DNA from: Stenotrophomonas nitritireducens
GTDB lineage: Bacteria; Pseudomonadota; Gammaproteobacteria; Xanthomonadales; Xanthomonadaceae
Assembly (NCBI RefSeq): GCF_001700965.1
Contig: NZ_CP016756.1
Coordinates: forward strand, 2,594,501 to 2,658,500
Length of the DNA: 64,000 bases
Direction of reading: 5' to 3'
A program made the translations under genes and the position numbers. Of this stretch, positions 9,458 to 17,720 are shown one piece after another. The notes below the pieces were generated by a model. That model saw only the letters and a program-made list of their open reading frames with translations, had not been told where the DNA came from and searched no databases. Each line of letters starts with the position of its first letter. The stretch's first letter is position 1.

Positions 9458-11191
9458 ATGCGTTGTACCCGTACCCTGCTTGCCCTGGCCTTGGCTGCCG
9501 CCTGTTCCGGCGCGGCGCTGGCTGCCCCTTCCAAGCCCGTCGTGCTGCCGATCGGCAGCGTGCAGGGCGCCACCGAGCGCAGCCCCTACGCGGGCAAGAA
9601 CGTCACCATCGAGGGCGCAGTGACCGCCGACATGCGCGATGGTCTGGGTGGTATCTTCGTGCAGGACGCCGGTGACGGCGATAGCAGCACCTCCGACGCC
9701 GTATTCGTGCGCGTGCCCAAGGAACAGGCGCTGCAGGTAGGGCAATGGCTGCGCATCACCGGTACCGTCGAAGAGCAGGCCGCCGGCAAGAGCGAGCAGA
9801 GCCTGACCACGCTGCAGGCGCAGAACATCCAGCCGGGCACCGCGCGGCCGCTGCCGGCAGCGCTGGTGTTGAGCGCGGCGCCGGCCAACTGGGAGGCGCT
9901 GGAAGGGATGCAGGTGCGCATTCCTGGCGGGCTGACCCTGGCCGGGCAGGACCAGCTGTCGCGTTACGGCGAGCTGACCGCGGCCTTCGGTGGCCGCCTG
10001 TGGCAGCCCAGCGAAGTGGCCGCCGCCGGCAGCCCCGAGCAGGCGGCGGTGATCGCCGACAACAACCGCCGCCGGCTGCGTTTGGACGATGCCAGCGGCA
10101 AGCGCGAGCCGGGCGCGGTGTCCTATCTGCCGGCGCAGGCGCTGCTGCGCAGCGGCGCCCAGCTGCGTGACGTGCAGGGCATCGTCGACCAGCGTTTTGA
10201 TGGTGGCTACCGGCTGCAGCTGACCGCGCCGCTGCAGGTGGATGCCCAGCGTCCGCAGCAGGCGCCGAGCGTACCGGGCGGCCTGCGCATTGCCGCCTTC
10301 AATCTGGAGAATTATTTCAATGGCGACGGCAAGGGCGGCGGCTACCCGACCCTGCGCGGCGCCAAGACCGCCGAGCAGCAGGCCGCACAGCAGGCCAAGC
10401 TGATCACCACCATCGGCAGCCTCAATGCCGACGTCGCCGCGCTGATGGAACTGGAGAACGACGGCTACGGCCCGGGTTCGGCGATCGATCAGCTGGTGCG
10501 TGCGCTCAATGCCGCCCAGGGCAAGGACGGCGACTGGCGCTTTGTCGACGCTGGCCAAGGCCCCGGCGACAATCCGATCCGGGTCGGCATCATCTACCGC
10601 GCTTCAAAAGTGAGCCCGCTCGGCAAGCCGGCGGTGCTGGAACGCGAGCCGTTCGGTGAGCGCAGCCGCGTACCGCTGGCGCAGGCCTTCCGCATGGGCC
10701 GCAAGGGCACGCCGTTCGTGATGGTGGCCAACCACTTCAAGTCCAAGGGCTGCTCGGAAGCAAGCGGCGCCGACGCCGATCAGAACGATGGCCAGGGCTG
10801 CTGGAACGCGACCCGGGTGGAATCGGCCAAGCTGCTGCACAGCTGGTTGCAGGGCGACCCCACCGGCAGCGGCAGCCGCGACGCGGTACTGCTGGGCGAC
10901 TTCAACGCTTATGCGATGGAAGACCCGATCCGCACCTTGAATGCCGACGGTTGGCAGGATGCGTTCAAGGTGGCCGGCGTGCAGCAGCCTTACAGCTATG
11001 TCTACAACGGCCTGACCGGCCGCCTGGATCACGCCTTGTTGAGCCCGGGCATGGCCGCGCGGCTGAAGGGCGCGGCCGAGTGGCATATCAATGCCGACGA
11101 GGCCGACGAGATGGGTTACCAGGGCCGCAACGTGCCGGGACCGTGGCGCAGCTCGGATCATGATCCGCTGTTGCTGGGGTTTGAGCCTTGA
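9458..11191 (+). CDS. Secreted ExeM/NucH-family endonuclease/exonuclease/phosphatase
   Basis: A 577-residue exported protein. Residues 1-23 form a signal peptide (MRCTRTLLALALAAACSGAA then LAAP). Residues ~30-270 form an OB-fold-like N-terminal region (VTIEGAVTADMRDGLGGIFVQD). The EEP nuclease domain starts near 285 with RIAAFNLENYFN and continues with LMELENDG (metal Glu), VANHFKSKG, LLGDFNAYAMEDP, and ends SDHDPLLLGF, giving the catalytic Asp/His pairs. Related ExeM and NucH proteins degrade extracellular DNA, including in biofilms. Start ATG 9458 has GGAG 7 nt upstream and begins the signal peptide; longer in-frame starts overlap the cytochrome gene. No hydrophobic C-terminal anchor is visible. 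Confidence 0.9.
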   Translation: MRCTRTLLALALAAACSGAALAAPSKPVVLPIGSVQGATERSPYAGKNVTIEGAVTADMRDGLGGIFVQDAGDGDSSTSDAVFVRVPKEQALQVGQWLRITGTVEEQAAGKSEQSLTTLQAQNIQPGTARPLPAALVLSAAPANWEALEGMQVRIPGGLTLAGQDQLSRYGELTAAFGGRLWQPSEVAAAGSPEQAAVIADNNRRRLRLDDASGKREPGAVSYLPAQALLRSGAQLRDVQGIVDQRFDGGYRLQLTAPLQVDAQRPQQAPSVPGGLRIAAFNLENYFNGDGKGGGYPTLRGAKTAEQQAAQQAKLITTIGSLNADVAALMELENDGYGPGSAIDQLVRALNAAQGKDGDWRFVDAGQGPGDNPIRVGIIYRASKVSPLGKPAVLEREPFGERSRVPLAQAFRMGRKGTPFVMVANHFKSKGCSEASGADADQNDGQGCWNATRVESAKLLHSWLQGDPTGSGSRDAVLLGDFNAYAMEDPIRTLNADGWQDAFKVAGVQQPYSYVYNGLTGRLDHALLSPGMAARLKGAAEWHINADEADEMGYQGRNVPGPWRSSDHDPLLLGFEP

Positions 11192-11452
11192 TGGCAGGAA
11201 GTAGAGGGTAGGAACCAGGAACGAGTGGTGATTCTGGCGACGTGTTCGTTTTCGCTGGCTTGAGGTCGCCGGAACTGGGAGTGCAAGGAGAGGGTGGCCA
11301 GAGGGGGTTCTGCCCCCTCTCCCCTTGCGGGAGAGGGTTGGGGAGAGGGGGGCTCTTGGCGAACAACCAAGCAAGCGGCTACGCCGCCCCCTCTCCTGCC
11401 TTCGGCATTCTCTGCCACAAGGGGAGAGGAGAAGAGCCGCAGCTGCAGTCCC
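11192..11452. repeat. Intergenic region with extragenic palindrome
   Basis: Around 11311-11362 there is a 'cccctctccccttgcgggagagggttggggagagg' type element (quoted in part), facing convergent gene ends of the ExeM-like nuclease and the DMT transporter. A second, related Pur/Pyr stretch runs to 11432. It probably acts as a shared 3' structural element. Confidence 0.6.
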
Positions 11453-12313
11453 TCAGAGCGTCCCGCGCGCAATCAGGGCAATCGCCACCACCGCCAACGC
11501 CAGACCAAACCGGTTCCATGCGCTGGTCTTCTCACCGAACACCAGCACGCCGACCAGTGCACCCAGACACACCACGCCGATGTTCATGCTGGCAAAGATC
11601 GTTGCCGGGCTATCCGGCAGCGCCTGGTGCGCGCGCACGTAGAACAGGATGTTGCCGAAGTTGAGCAGGCCAAGCAGCAGGCCATAGCCGAGATTGGCCA
11701 GCGTCATCCGGCTTTTGCCGATGAAATGCCGCTGCAACTGCCAGCCCAGCATCAGCACGAAGGCGATGCCGAAGCTCACCAGCAGCGCGGCAGTGGAAGG
11801 CGTTCCGGCTGCAGCCACCTGCTTCAGCAGGATGTCGATCAAGGCAAAGCCTGCCCACACACCCAGCAACCAGCCCCAGCTGGTACGCGAATGCTGCTTG
11901 GTATCGCCATCACGCGCGCTCACACCAACAATGGCCAGCAGGCCCAGCCCGAGGCCGGCCAGCTTCCAGCCATTGGCCTGTTCGCCGAACAGCAGGAAGG
12001 CGGCAGCCAGCGACAGCAGCAGGGACAGCCGCTGGGCCACGTCGCTGCGTACGATGCCGGCCTCGCGCACCGCCCGTGCCAGCACCAGGAAGATGCCTGG
12101 CAGCGCCACAGCCAGCCCTAGCAGTGCCAGCCACGGGGTATGCCCGCTCTGCAGCGACTGCAGCGAAGGCTTGAGCAACAGCAACGACAGCACGCTGGCG
12201 GCAAGGTAGTTCCAGGTCACCGCCTGGGCGATGTCGATGCCGCGGCGCGGTGCCAGTTTCAGCAGCACCGATACCAGAACGCTGCAGATCACACTCAGGA
12301 CAAGGAAATGCAT
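11453..12313 (-). CDS. EamA-family (drug/metabolite transporter superfamily) inner-membrane protein
   Basis: A 286-residue, very hydrophobic protein with about ten predicted transmembrane helices in two EamA-like halves; the second half includes NFGNILFYVRAHQALPDSPATIFASMNIGVV and ends FGEKTSAWNRFGLALAVVAI-like, a usual DMT ending (quoted in parts). Substrate is unknown. Start ATG 12313 (MHFLVLSVICSVL) places a transmembrane helix at the very N-terminus; the longer open frame is less likely. It diverges from the alpha/beta hydrolase across 62 bp. Confidence 0.82.
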   Translation of the reverse strand: MHFLVLSVICSVLVSVLLKLAPRRGIDIAQAVTWNYLAASVLSLLLLKPSLQSLQSGHTPWLALLGLAVALPGIFLVLARAVREAGIVRSDVAQRLSLLLSLAAAFLLFGEQANGWKLAGLGLGLLAIVGVSARDGDTKQHSRTSWGWLLGVWAGFALIDILLKQVAAAGTPSTAALLVSFGIAFVLMLGWQLQRHFIGKSRMTLANLGYGLLLGLLNFGNILFYVRAHQALPDSPATIFASMNIGVVCLGALVGVLVFGEKTSAWNRFGLALAVVAIALIARGTL

Positions 12314-12375
12314 GGAGTTGGACAGTTGTGAAGGCCGGGCGTGAAGCCGCCGGACGGGGCCGCTATTATGGCCGC

Positions 12376-13047
12376 ATGCAAACTCTCCCATTCCCCCACG
12401 AATCGGCGACGCTGATGTTGGACGGCCCGGCCGGTCCTCTGGAAGTCGGTGTCGACCTGCCCGAGGGCGAGGCCGCTGCCCGTCCCATCATCGCGGTCAT
12501 CTGTCACCCGCTGTCCATCGAGGGCGGCAGCATGCACAACAAGGTGGTCACCATGGTTTCGCGCGCGCTGCGCGACTTGGGTATCACCACCGTGCGTTTC
12601 AACTTCCGCAGCGTCGGTGCCTCGGCCGGTACCTACGACAACGGTGAAGGCGAAGCCGACGATCTGCGCGCCGTGGTCAACTGGGTGCGCAGTGAGCGCC
12701 CGGACGCCGCGCTATGGCTGGCCGGCTTCAGCTTCGGCGCCTATGTGTCGTTGCGCGCCGCCGCACAGCTGCAGCCGCAGGCGCTGATCTCGATCGCGCC
12801 GCCGGTCGGCCGCCGCACCTGGGATTTCTCGGAAGTGCAGCCGCCGGCCAACTGGTTGGTGGTGCAGGGCGATGCCGACGAAGTGGTGGATGCGCACAGC
12901 GTGTACCAATGGCTGGAGTCGCTGCCCAATCCGCCGCAGCTGGTGCGCATGCCCGATACCTCGCATTTCTTCCACCGCAAGTTGATCGATCTGCGTGGCG
13001 CGATCCAGCATGAAGTGCGGCGTTGGCTGCCCGACGGCAGCAACTGA
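12376..13047 (+). CDS. Alpha/beta hydrolase (COG2945-like)
   Basis: A 223-residue cytosolic hydrolase. It has the strand-HG region ICHPLSIEGGSMHNK, the nucleophile elbow GFSFG with Ser at about residue 118, an Asp in VVQGDADEVVD near 169 and a late His in DTSHFFH near 197, completing a Ser-Asp-His triad. COG2945 proteins are compact esterase-like enzymes without assigned physiological substrates. It begins at ATG 12376, 62 bp from a divergent transporter, and zapE starts 2 bp after its stop codon, so the two are probably co-transcribed. There is no signal peptide. Confidence 0.88.
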   Translation: MQTLPFPHESATLMLDGPAGPLEVGVDLPEGEAAARPIIAVICHPLSIEGGSMHNKVVTMVSRALRDLGITTVRFNFRSVGASAGTYDNGEGEADDLRAVVNWVRSERPDAALWLAGFSFGAYVSLRAAAQLQPQALISIAPPVGRRTWDFSEVQPPANWLVVQGDADEVVDAHSVYQWLESLPNPPQLVRMPDTSHFFHRKLIDLRGAIQHEVRRWLPDGSN

Positions 13048-13049
13048 GC

Positions 13050-14144
13050 ATGGATGCAATGATCCCCTCACAACGCTACGCCGCCGGCGTGGCCCGTGGC
13101 GATTGGCGCGATGATGTTGCCCAGCATGCGGCCCTGGCCGAGCTGGACCGCATCCACCTGGCAATCGTCGACAGCGCGCAGGACGGCTGGCTGGACCGGC
13201 TGTCAGCCTTCTGGAAAAAGCCCGAGCCGGTAAAGGGGCTGTACTTCTGGGGCGGCGTAGGCCGCGGCAAGACCTTCCTGGTCGACCTGTTCTATGACGG
13301 CCTGCCGATCGAGCAGAAGTACCGCACCCATTTCCATCGCTTCATGCGCGGCATCCACGAGCAGCTGCACCTGCACCAGGGGCAGAGCGACCCGTTGGCC
13401 AAGATTGCCCAGCAGTGGCGCGACAAGTTGCGCGTGCTGGTGCTGGATGAGTTTTTCGTCACCGACATTGGTGATGCGATGTTGTTGGGGAGGCTGCTGG
13501 AGCGCCTGTTCGCCGAGGGCGTGACCCTGGTGACGACGTCCAATACCGCAGTGGAAAACCTCTATCTCAATGGCCTGCAGCGCGACAGTTTCCTGCCGGC
13601 CATCGCGCTGCTGCAGAAGCATTGCGTCGAGTTGTATGCCGAAGGCACCGAGGACTACCGCATGCGCGCGCTGACCCGCTCGCCGGTATACCGCGCCCCG
13701 CTGGATGCGGAGAGTGATGCCTGGTTGGCCGGGCGCTGGAAGGAGCTGAGCGGTGCCGAGGAGGCACGTGGTGGCAACATCCAGATCGAAGGCCGCAAGA
13801 TCCCGGTGCGTGGCCGCGGCAAGAGCATCGCCTGGTTCGATTTCGCCGCGCTGTGCGAAGGCCCGCGTGGTCCTTCGGACTACATCGAGATCGCACGTGA
13901 GTTCACCACGGTATTGCTGGGTGGCATCCCCCATTTCGATCGCATGAACGAAGACGCGGCGCGTCGTTTCGTCAACCTGATCGATGAGCTGTACGACCGC
14001 CAGGTCAACCTGGTCTGCACCGCGCAGGACGCACCGCCCCTGCTGTACAGCGGCACCCGCCTGGCCGGCGCCTTCGAGCGTACCGCCAGCCGCCTGATCG
14101 AGATGCAGAGCGCCGAGTACCTGGGCACCGCCCACCGCCACTGA
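13050..14144 (+). CDS. zapE: Cell division protein ZapE (AFG1-like ATPase)
   Basis: A 364-residue P-loop ATPase. Walker A is GGVGRGKT at about residues 67-74, Walker B is VLVLDEFF near 129-136, and the sensor segment LVTTSNT follows; the AFG1 signatures GLYFWGGVG and HFHRFM are intact. ZapE associates with FtsZ at the constricting ring in E. coli. ATG 13050 (MDAMIPSQRYAAGV) overlaps nothing and lies 2 bp after the upstream hydrolase stop; the second ATG, three codons on, is an alternative. The gene is followed by SMAG-like palindromes that may mark the transcript end. Confidence 0.92.
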   Translation: MDAMIPSQRYAAGVARGDWRDDVAQHAALAELDRIHLAIVDSAQDGWLDRLSAFWKKPEPVKGLYFWGGVGRGKTFLVDLFYDGLPIEQKYRTHFHRFMRGIHEQLHLHQGQSDPLAKIAQQWRDKLRVLVLDEFFVTDIGDAMLLGRLLERLFAEGVTLVTTSNTAVENLYLNGLQRDSFLPAIALLQKHCVELYAEGTEDYRMRALTRSPVYRAPLDAESDAWLAGRWKELSGAEEARGGNIQIEGRKIPVRGRGKSIAWFDFAALCEGPRGPSDYIEIAREFTTVLLGGIPHFDRMNEDAARRFVNLIDELYDRQVNLVCTAQDAPPLLYSGTRLAGAFERTASRLIEMQSAEYLGTAHRH

Positions 14145-14148
14145 GCCG

Positions 14149-14267
14149 GTAGTGCCGAGCGATGCTCGGCAGGGGGCCTTACCGATAAAGCATCCCTGTA
14201 GTGCCGAGCCATGCTCGGCAAGGGGCATTACCGATAAGGTCCTCTGCCGAGCATGGCTCGGCACTAC
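14149..14267. repeat. Three SMAG/REP-like palindromes (two direct, one inverted)
   Basis: Copies at 14149-14171 (GTAGTGCCGAGCGATGCTCG...), 14198-14220 and, inverted, 14245-14267. Each is an imperfect stem-loop with GTAG at one foot. The second and third copies face each other, so they could fold into one longer hairpin. This matches the S. maltophilia GTAG-element family from memory. Confidence 0.85.
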
Positions 14268-14352
14268 GGAGGAGGGGTTTAACCCCACTCCGCATCCCCA
14301 TCCGTTTCCATCTCCGTACGCCGCATCACGCGGCCCGCATGGAGCAGGAATC

Positions 14353-15854
14353 ATGGGTAGCTCGAAGCTTGTAAACAGGCCGGCAGTTCGCAGCATGGCG
14401 CTGGCCGCCGCAGTGACGTTGTTGCTCGGCCTGCCGGTGGCAGCGGAGGTGCGCCACACGCCGTTCCCGGTCGCGGAGGGCAGGGGGGATCTCAAGGCGC
14501 CGGCCACGCAGCGCATGCGCCAGACCCAGCCCAACTTCCACGCGCCCGCCGCCACCATCTGCAGCGATACACCGGTATTGCGTGAAGTCGCCGATCCCAG
14601 CCCGAAGCCGCAGCAGCACAACATCGCTGGGGGAGAAGCCCGGCTGCGACGCGGTGATGGCTCCCGTGCGGAGGCGAAGATGATGGCGCCACCGTCCCCG
14701 CCGGCGCCGGTTGCACCTTCGCCTGATGCAGCCGTTGCCGAAGCGGCCGCCGACGGGAGTTACGCTGTTGCGGAAATGCCGATGGCGCCGGCTTCCAGCA
14801 GCACTGCCGTGCGCCAGCAGCAGGAAGTTGTTACCGCCGGTGGGTCGACGACAACGCCGACTTCGCGGCCTTCCAGCAGTTCCTGCAAGGTCACGAGGAA
14901 GCCAACACCCTCGGCCGTGATATCAGCGTGCGCCACCGCTTGCAGTTGGTGGATGCGCAGGGCCGGCCGGTTCCGGATGCGGAGGTGGCGGTAAGTGCAC
15001 GCAATGGTGCGCGGATGTGGGCGCGTACCGACGCCGGTGGCCAGGTGTGGGTGCACCCCAACGCCTTTGATAACCGTGATTCGGACAGCTATCAGGTACA
15101 GGTACGCCGCGCCGGCAGGACCGTGAGCGCAGCCCTGCAGCGCGGGCAGAAGAATGCCTTGCAGGTGGTGGTGGCCGATGCAGCGCTGCCGGCGCGGGCA
15201 AAACTCGATCTGGTGTTCATGGTGGATGCCACCGGTTCGATGGCCGATGAGATCGACAAACTGCGTGACTCCCTGCAGGGGATCGTGCGCGATATTGCCA
15301 AGCTGCCGTCCAATCCGGATATCTGCCTGGGCCTGGTGACCTACCGCGACCGTGGCGACGAGTACTTCGTGCGCGGTTGGGACCTGAGCAACAACGTGTC
15401 TGCCTTCCAGAAGGTGCTCGATGGCGTGCAGGCCAATGGCGGTGGCGACTATCCGGAAGCGATGAACGAGGCTTTTGATCATGCGGTGCAGGCGATGAAC
15501 TGGCGCGGCGCCTCGACCACGCGCCTGCTGGTGTCGCTGGCGGACGCGCCACCGCACATGGACTACCCGCAGCCGCGCTATGAGCAGACCATGCTGGCGG
15601 CGCTGGGCAAGGGCATCAAGGTGTTGAGTGTGGCTGCATCGGGCCAGGACACCACCGGCGAGATCGCGCAGCGGCAGATTGCCCAGTACACCGGCGGTCG
15701 TTTCATCTTCCTCACCTACAAGGATGCCAATGATCCTTCCAGCGGCCCAGGCAGTGAGACCGTGCATGAGGTGGATAACTATTCGGTCGATACCCTGGAC
15801 AAGCTGGTGGTGCGGCTGGTGCGCGAGGAACTGGCGCAGCTGCCGAAGGGGTGA
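14353..15854 (+). pseudogene. VWA-domain protein gene with an apparent one-base deletion frameshift
   Basis: Two frames together make one ~500-residue exported protein. The first starts at ATG 14353 (GGAG upstream; signal peptide ending LPVAAEV) and reads a Pro/Ala-rich region to about 14841. The meaningful frame then resumes at GTC 14844: VDDNADFAAFQQFLQGHEE, then NTLGRDISVRHRLQLVDAQ, which is the sequence running straight into the second frame well before its first ATG (14928). Two bases (GG, 14842-14843) are left over, so one base is missing. The C-terminal part has a Vault/VWA domain with MIDAS-like DATGSM near 15226, GLVTYRDRGDEYF and GGGDYPEAMNEAFDHAV. Either the gene is inactivated or the assembly has an error in GGTGGGTC. 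The C-terminal domain otherwise shows no decay. Confidence 0.8.
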
Positions 15855-16226
15855 TGCTACGACCCCCTCCCTTTGGCGAAGCCAAGGGAGGGTTTGGGGA
15901 GGGGTTGGCTTTTGCGGCCGTTCAAGCAATGCCAGCTTCGCGGCTTACGCCGCTCCCACAAGACCATGCCCTGTAGTGCCGAGCCATGCTCGGCAAGGGC
16001 TCTACCGGTAAAGCTCCTGCCGAGCATGGCTCGGCACTACGCCGCCTTCCATTTGGCGAAGCGTAGGGGAGGGGGTTGGCTTTTGCGGCCTTTCAAGCAA
16101 TGCCAGCTTCACGGCTTACGCCGCTCCTACAAGACCATGCCCTGTAGTGCCGAGCCATGCTCGGCAAGGGCTCTACCGGCAAAGCTCCTGCCGAGCATGG
16201 CTCGGCACTACCAATATCAGTGATTT
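15855..16226. repeat. Tandemly duplicated 171-bp block of composite extragenic palindromes
   Basis: No gene. The segment 15905-16040 is repeated almost exactly at 16076-16211 (offset 171). Each copy contains a 'ccctccctttggcgaa'-type element, an inverted 'cggcttacgccgctcc' element, and a facing pair of SMAG-like palindromes (15973-15995 with 16018-16040; 16143-16165 with 16189-16211). Confidence 0.85.
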
Positions 16227-17033
16227 TTAGCGTGCAGGCAGCGGGATGCTGCGGTCAGTGGCATCTTCGCGTGCCGCCATCGGGGCGTTATCGTCGCTAA
16301 CCCACATCATCTGCAGTGGCTGGCCGTTGAAGCGGAACTCCAGTGCCGACTGCAGGCGATCAAGTCCTTGGACCTGTGTGCAAAGGGATTGTGCATGTTG
16401 TTCCAGTGCAAGCGCGCGGGCTTCCAGGCGCTGGTCCAGCTCCTCGCCGAGCTGGTCTGCATGCGCGTCCAGCTTGTCCTCGCGACCGGTAAATACCGCC
16501 CACAGAACGCTGCGGGCGATGGAGCCGCTCAGGGTCTCGGCAGCATCCTGGACCCGCGCTTCGAAGCCCTCGTTGAAAAGATCCCGCTCCCAGCGGCCGC
16601 GGCCAATGGTCTGCTCGACAAAATGTTCGGCCTCCCTGCGCAGCTTGCGGACCTTGCGGGAGTTAGCGTGGCCTGTCAGACCCTCATACACCGCATCCAG
16701 CGTATCGAAGCTGATGCCCACCGATTCGGTGGCGATGCCGGTGACCGCCGGCATCAACTGGCGTACCCCGACTTCCAATGCGCGCAATCGCTGGGCATCA
16801 TCGGGTGACACTTCCTGCATGTGGCCATCCACGCTCAACTGACCATCGTGGAAAACGATTTCGCGCAAGCTGGCAGTGTCGCGGCGCAACCAGATACCGC
16901 CGCCATCGACCAGCACGTCGTAGTCGGTTTCGACGCCGCATTGGGCGGCCGACAACCGCGGGGACTTCATGTTGGCGGCGTGTCCGGCAGCAGGTAGCAG
17001 CAACAGCAAGGCGGTGAGTCCAATCGCGCGCAT
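16227..17033 (-). CDS. DUF2884 (YggN-like) family exported protein
   Basis: A 268-residue protein with a signal peptide (MRAIGLTALLLLLPAAGHA). The mature part has a two-Cys N-terminal region (SAAQCGVETDYDVLVD, with WLRRDTASL) and a long helical, highly charged middle (RLRREAEHFVEQ, GEELDQRLEARALALEQHA). The blocks 'ISFDTLDAVYEGL' and 'FRFNGQPLQMMWV' look like DUF2884. Family function is unknown; periplasmic location is inferred. ATG 17033 is the only start giving a proper signal peptide. It diverges from the nrdA leader. Confidence 0.8.
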   Translation of the reverse strand: MRAIGLTALLLLLPAAGHAANMKSPRLSAAQCGVETDYDVLVDGGGIWLRRDTASLREIVFHDGQLSVDGHMQEVSPDDAQRLRALEVGVRQLMPAVTGIATESVGISFDTLDAVYEGLTGHANSRKVRKLRREAEHFVEQTIGRGRWERDLFNEGFEARVQDAAETLSGSIARSVLWAVFTGREDKLDAHADQLGEELDQRLEARALALEQHAQSLCTQVQGLDRLQSALEFRFNGQPLQMMWVSDDNAPMAAREDATDRSIPLPAR

Positions 17034-17281
17034 GGTGTGAGTTCATCCTTGAGGGTAAGGCCAGCTTCATCGCCCGGGCGGTGTTTGGCCTCGGCCGAAA
17101 GTCATGCCCTGTTGGGCGCGCCACTGGCCGGTCCGCTTCAAATCCACGTTTTGCCTCAATAAAGTGCTCGCCACCTACTTGACTGCGCAGTCTTTTCGGA
17201 CAGTTCCAATCACCAATATCCGTACAGTTGCAGCGCAGCCCTTATGCCCCAAGGCTCGCCATATTTTTACTAGATTTGGTG

Positions 17282-17310
17282 TTGACCCTGCCATGTACCC
17301 ACACTATCTT
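17282..17310 (+). promoter_or_regulatory. Sigma-70 promoter for the riboswitch-nrdAB transcript
   Basis: TTGACC at 17282-17287 and TATCTT at 17305-17310 are separated by exactly 17 bp. The expected start near 17317 lies at the 5' edge of the cobalamin riboswitch. Confidence 0.7.
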
Positions 17311-17522
17311 GTGTCCCGTCGGTTCCAACGGGGCGTGCCTCGTTGGATTGAAAGGGAAGCCGGTGACGCCGTTAAGGCCATTCCGGCACTGCCCCGCAGC
17401 GGTAATTGGGAACGACCCCGCCACACAGCACTGAGGCAAGCGGCCTTGGGAAGCGGCGGAGTAGGAAGAAGGCCCTGGCCTTCGCGCCCATGAGTCCGAA
17501 GACCTGCCGACAGCCACGCGAT
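17311..17522 (+). promoter_or_regulatory. Cobalamin riboswitch upstream of nrdA
   Basis: The conserved blocks appear in order: AAAGGGAAGCCGGTG (about 17350-17365), GGCACTGCCCCGCAGCGGTAA (split: GGCACTGCC then CCGCAGCGGTAA, about 17384-17405), and the B12 box GAGTCCGAAGACCTGCC (about 17495-17511). The element begins just after a sigma-70 promoter and ends ~200 bp before the nrdA start. Binding of adenosylcobalamin is expected to lower expression of this B12-independent ribonucleotide reductase. The expression platform is in 17523-17720; I see no clear terminator there, so translational control is possible. Confidence 0.88.
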
Positions 17523-17720
17523 GCACACCGCGTGGTGCCGGCTGCGGTGTCTTCGAGGGGAAGACGGCTGGTGACGTGGTGCCGTGGCTGCTGCGACCGT
17601 CGGGTCGTGGGCTGTCGCGGCTGCTGCGACGCCGTCCTTCCATGCTCGCGCCTCCGTACCGGCTCTGCTTTCTGCGCGGGCAGGAGCTGCGTGCATAACG
17701 TTTGCAAGGACACCATCGTC

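Noticed and set aside
14842..14843. Programmed ribosomal frameshift in the VWA gene
   Set aside because: No slippery heptamer or stimulatory structure is apparent around GGTGGGTCG; a lost base (mutation or error) explains it better.
15973..16040. Facing SMAG palindromes considered as intrinsic terminators
   Set aside because: They form hairpins but have no T tract, and the same element recurs in many contexts, so they are listed as repeats.
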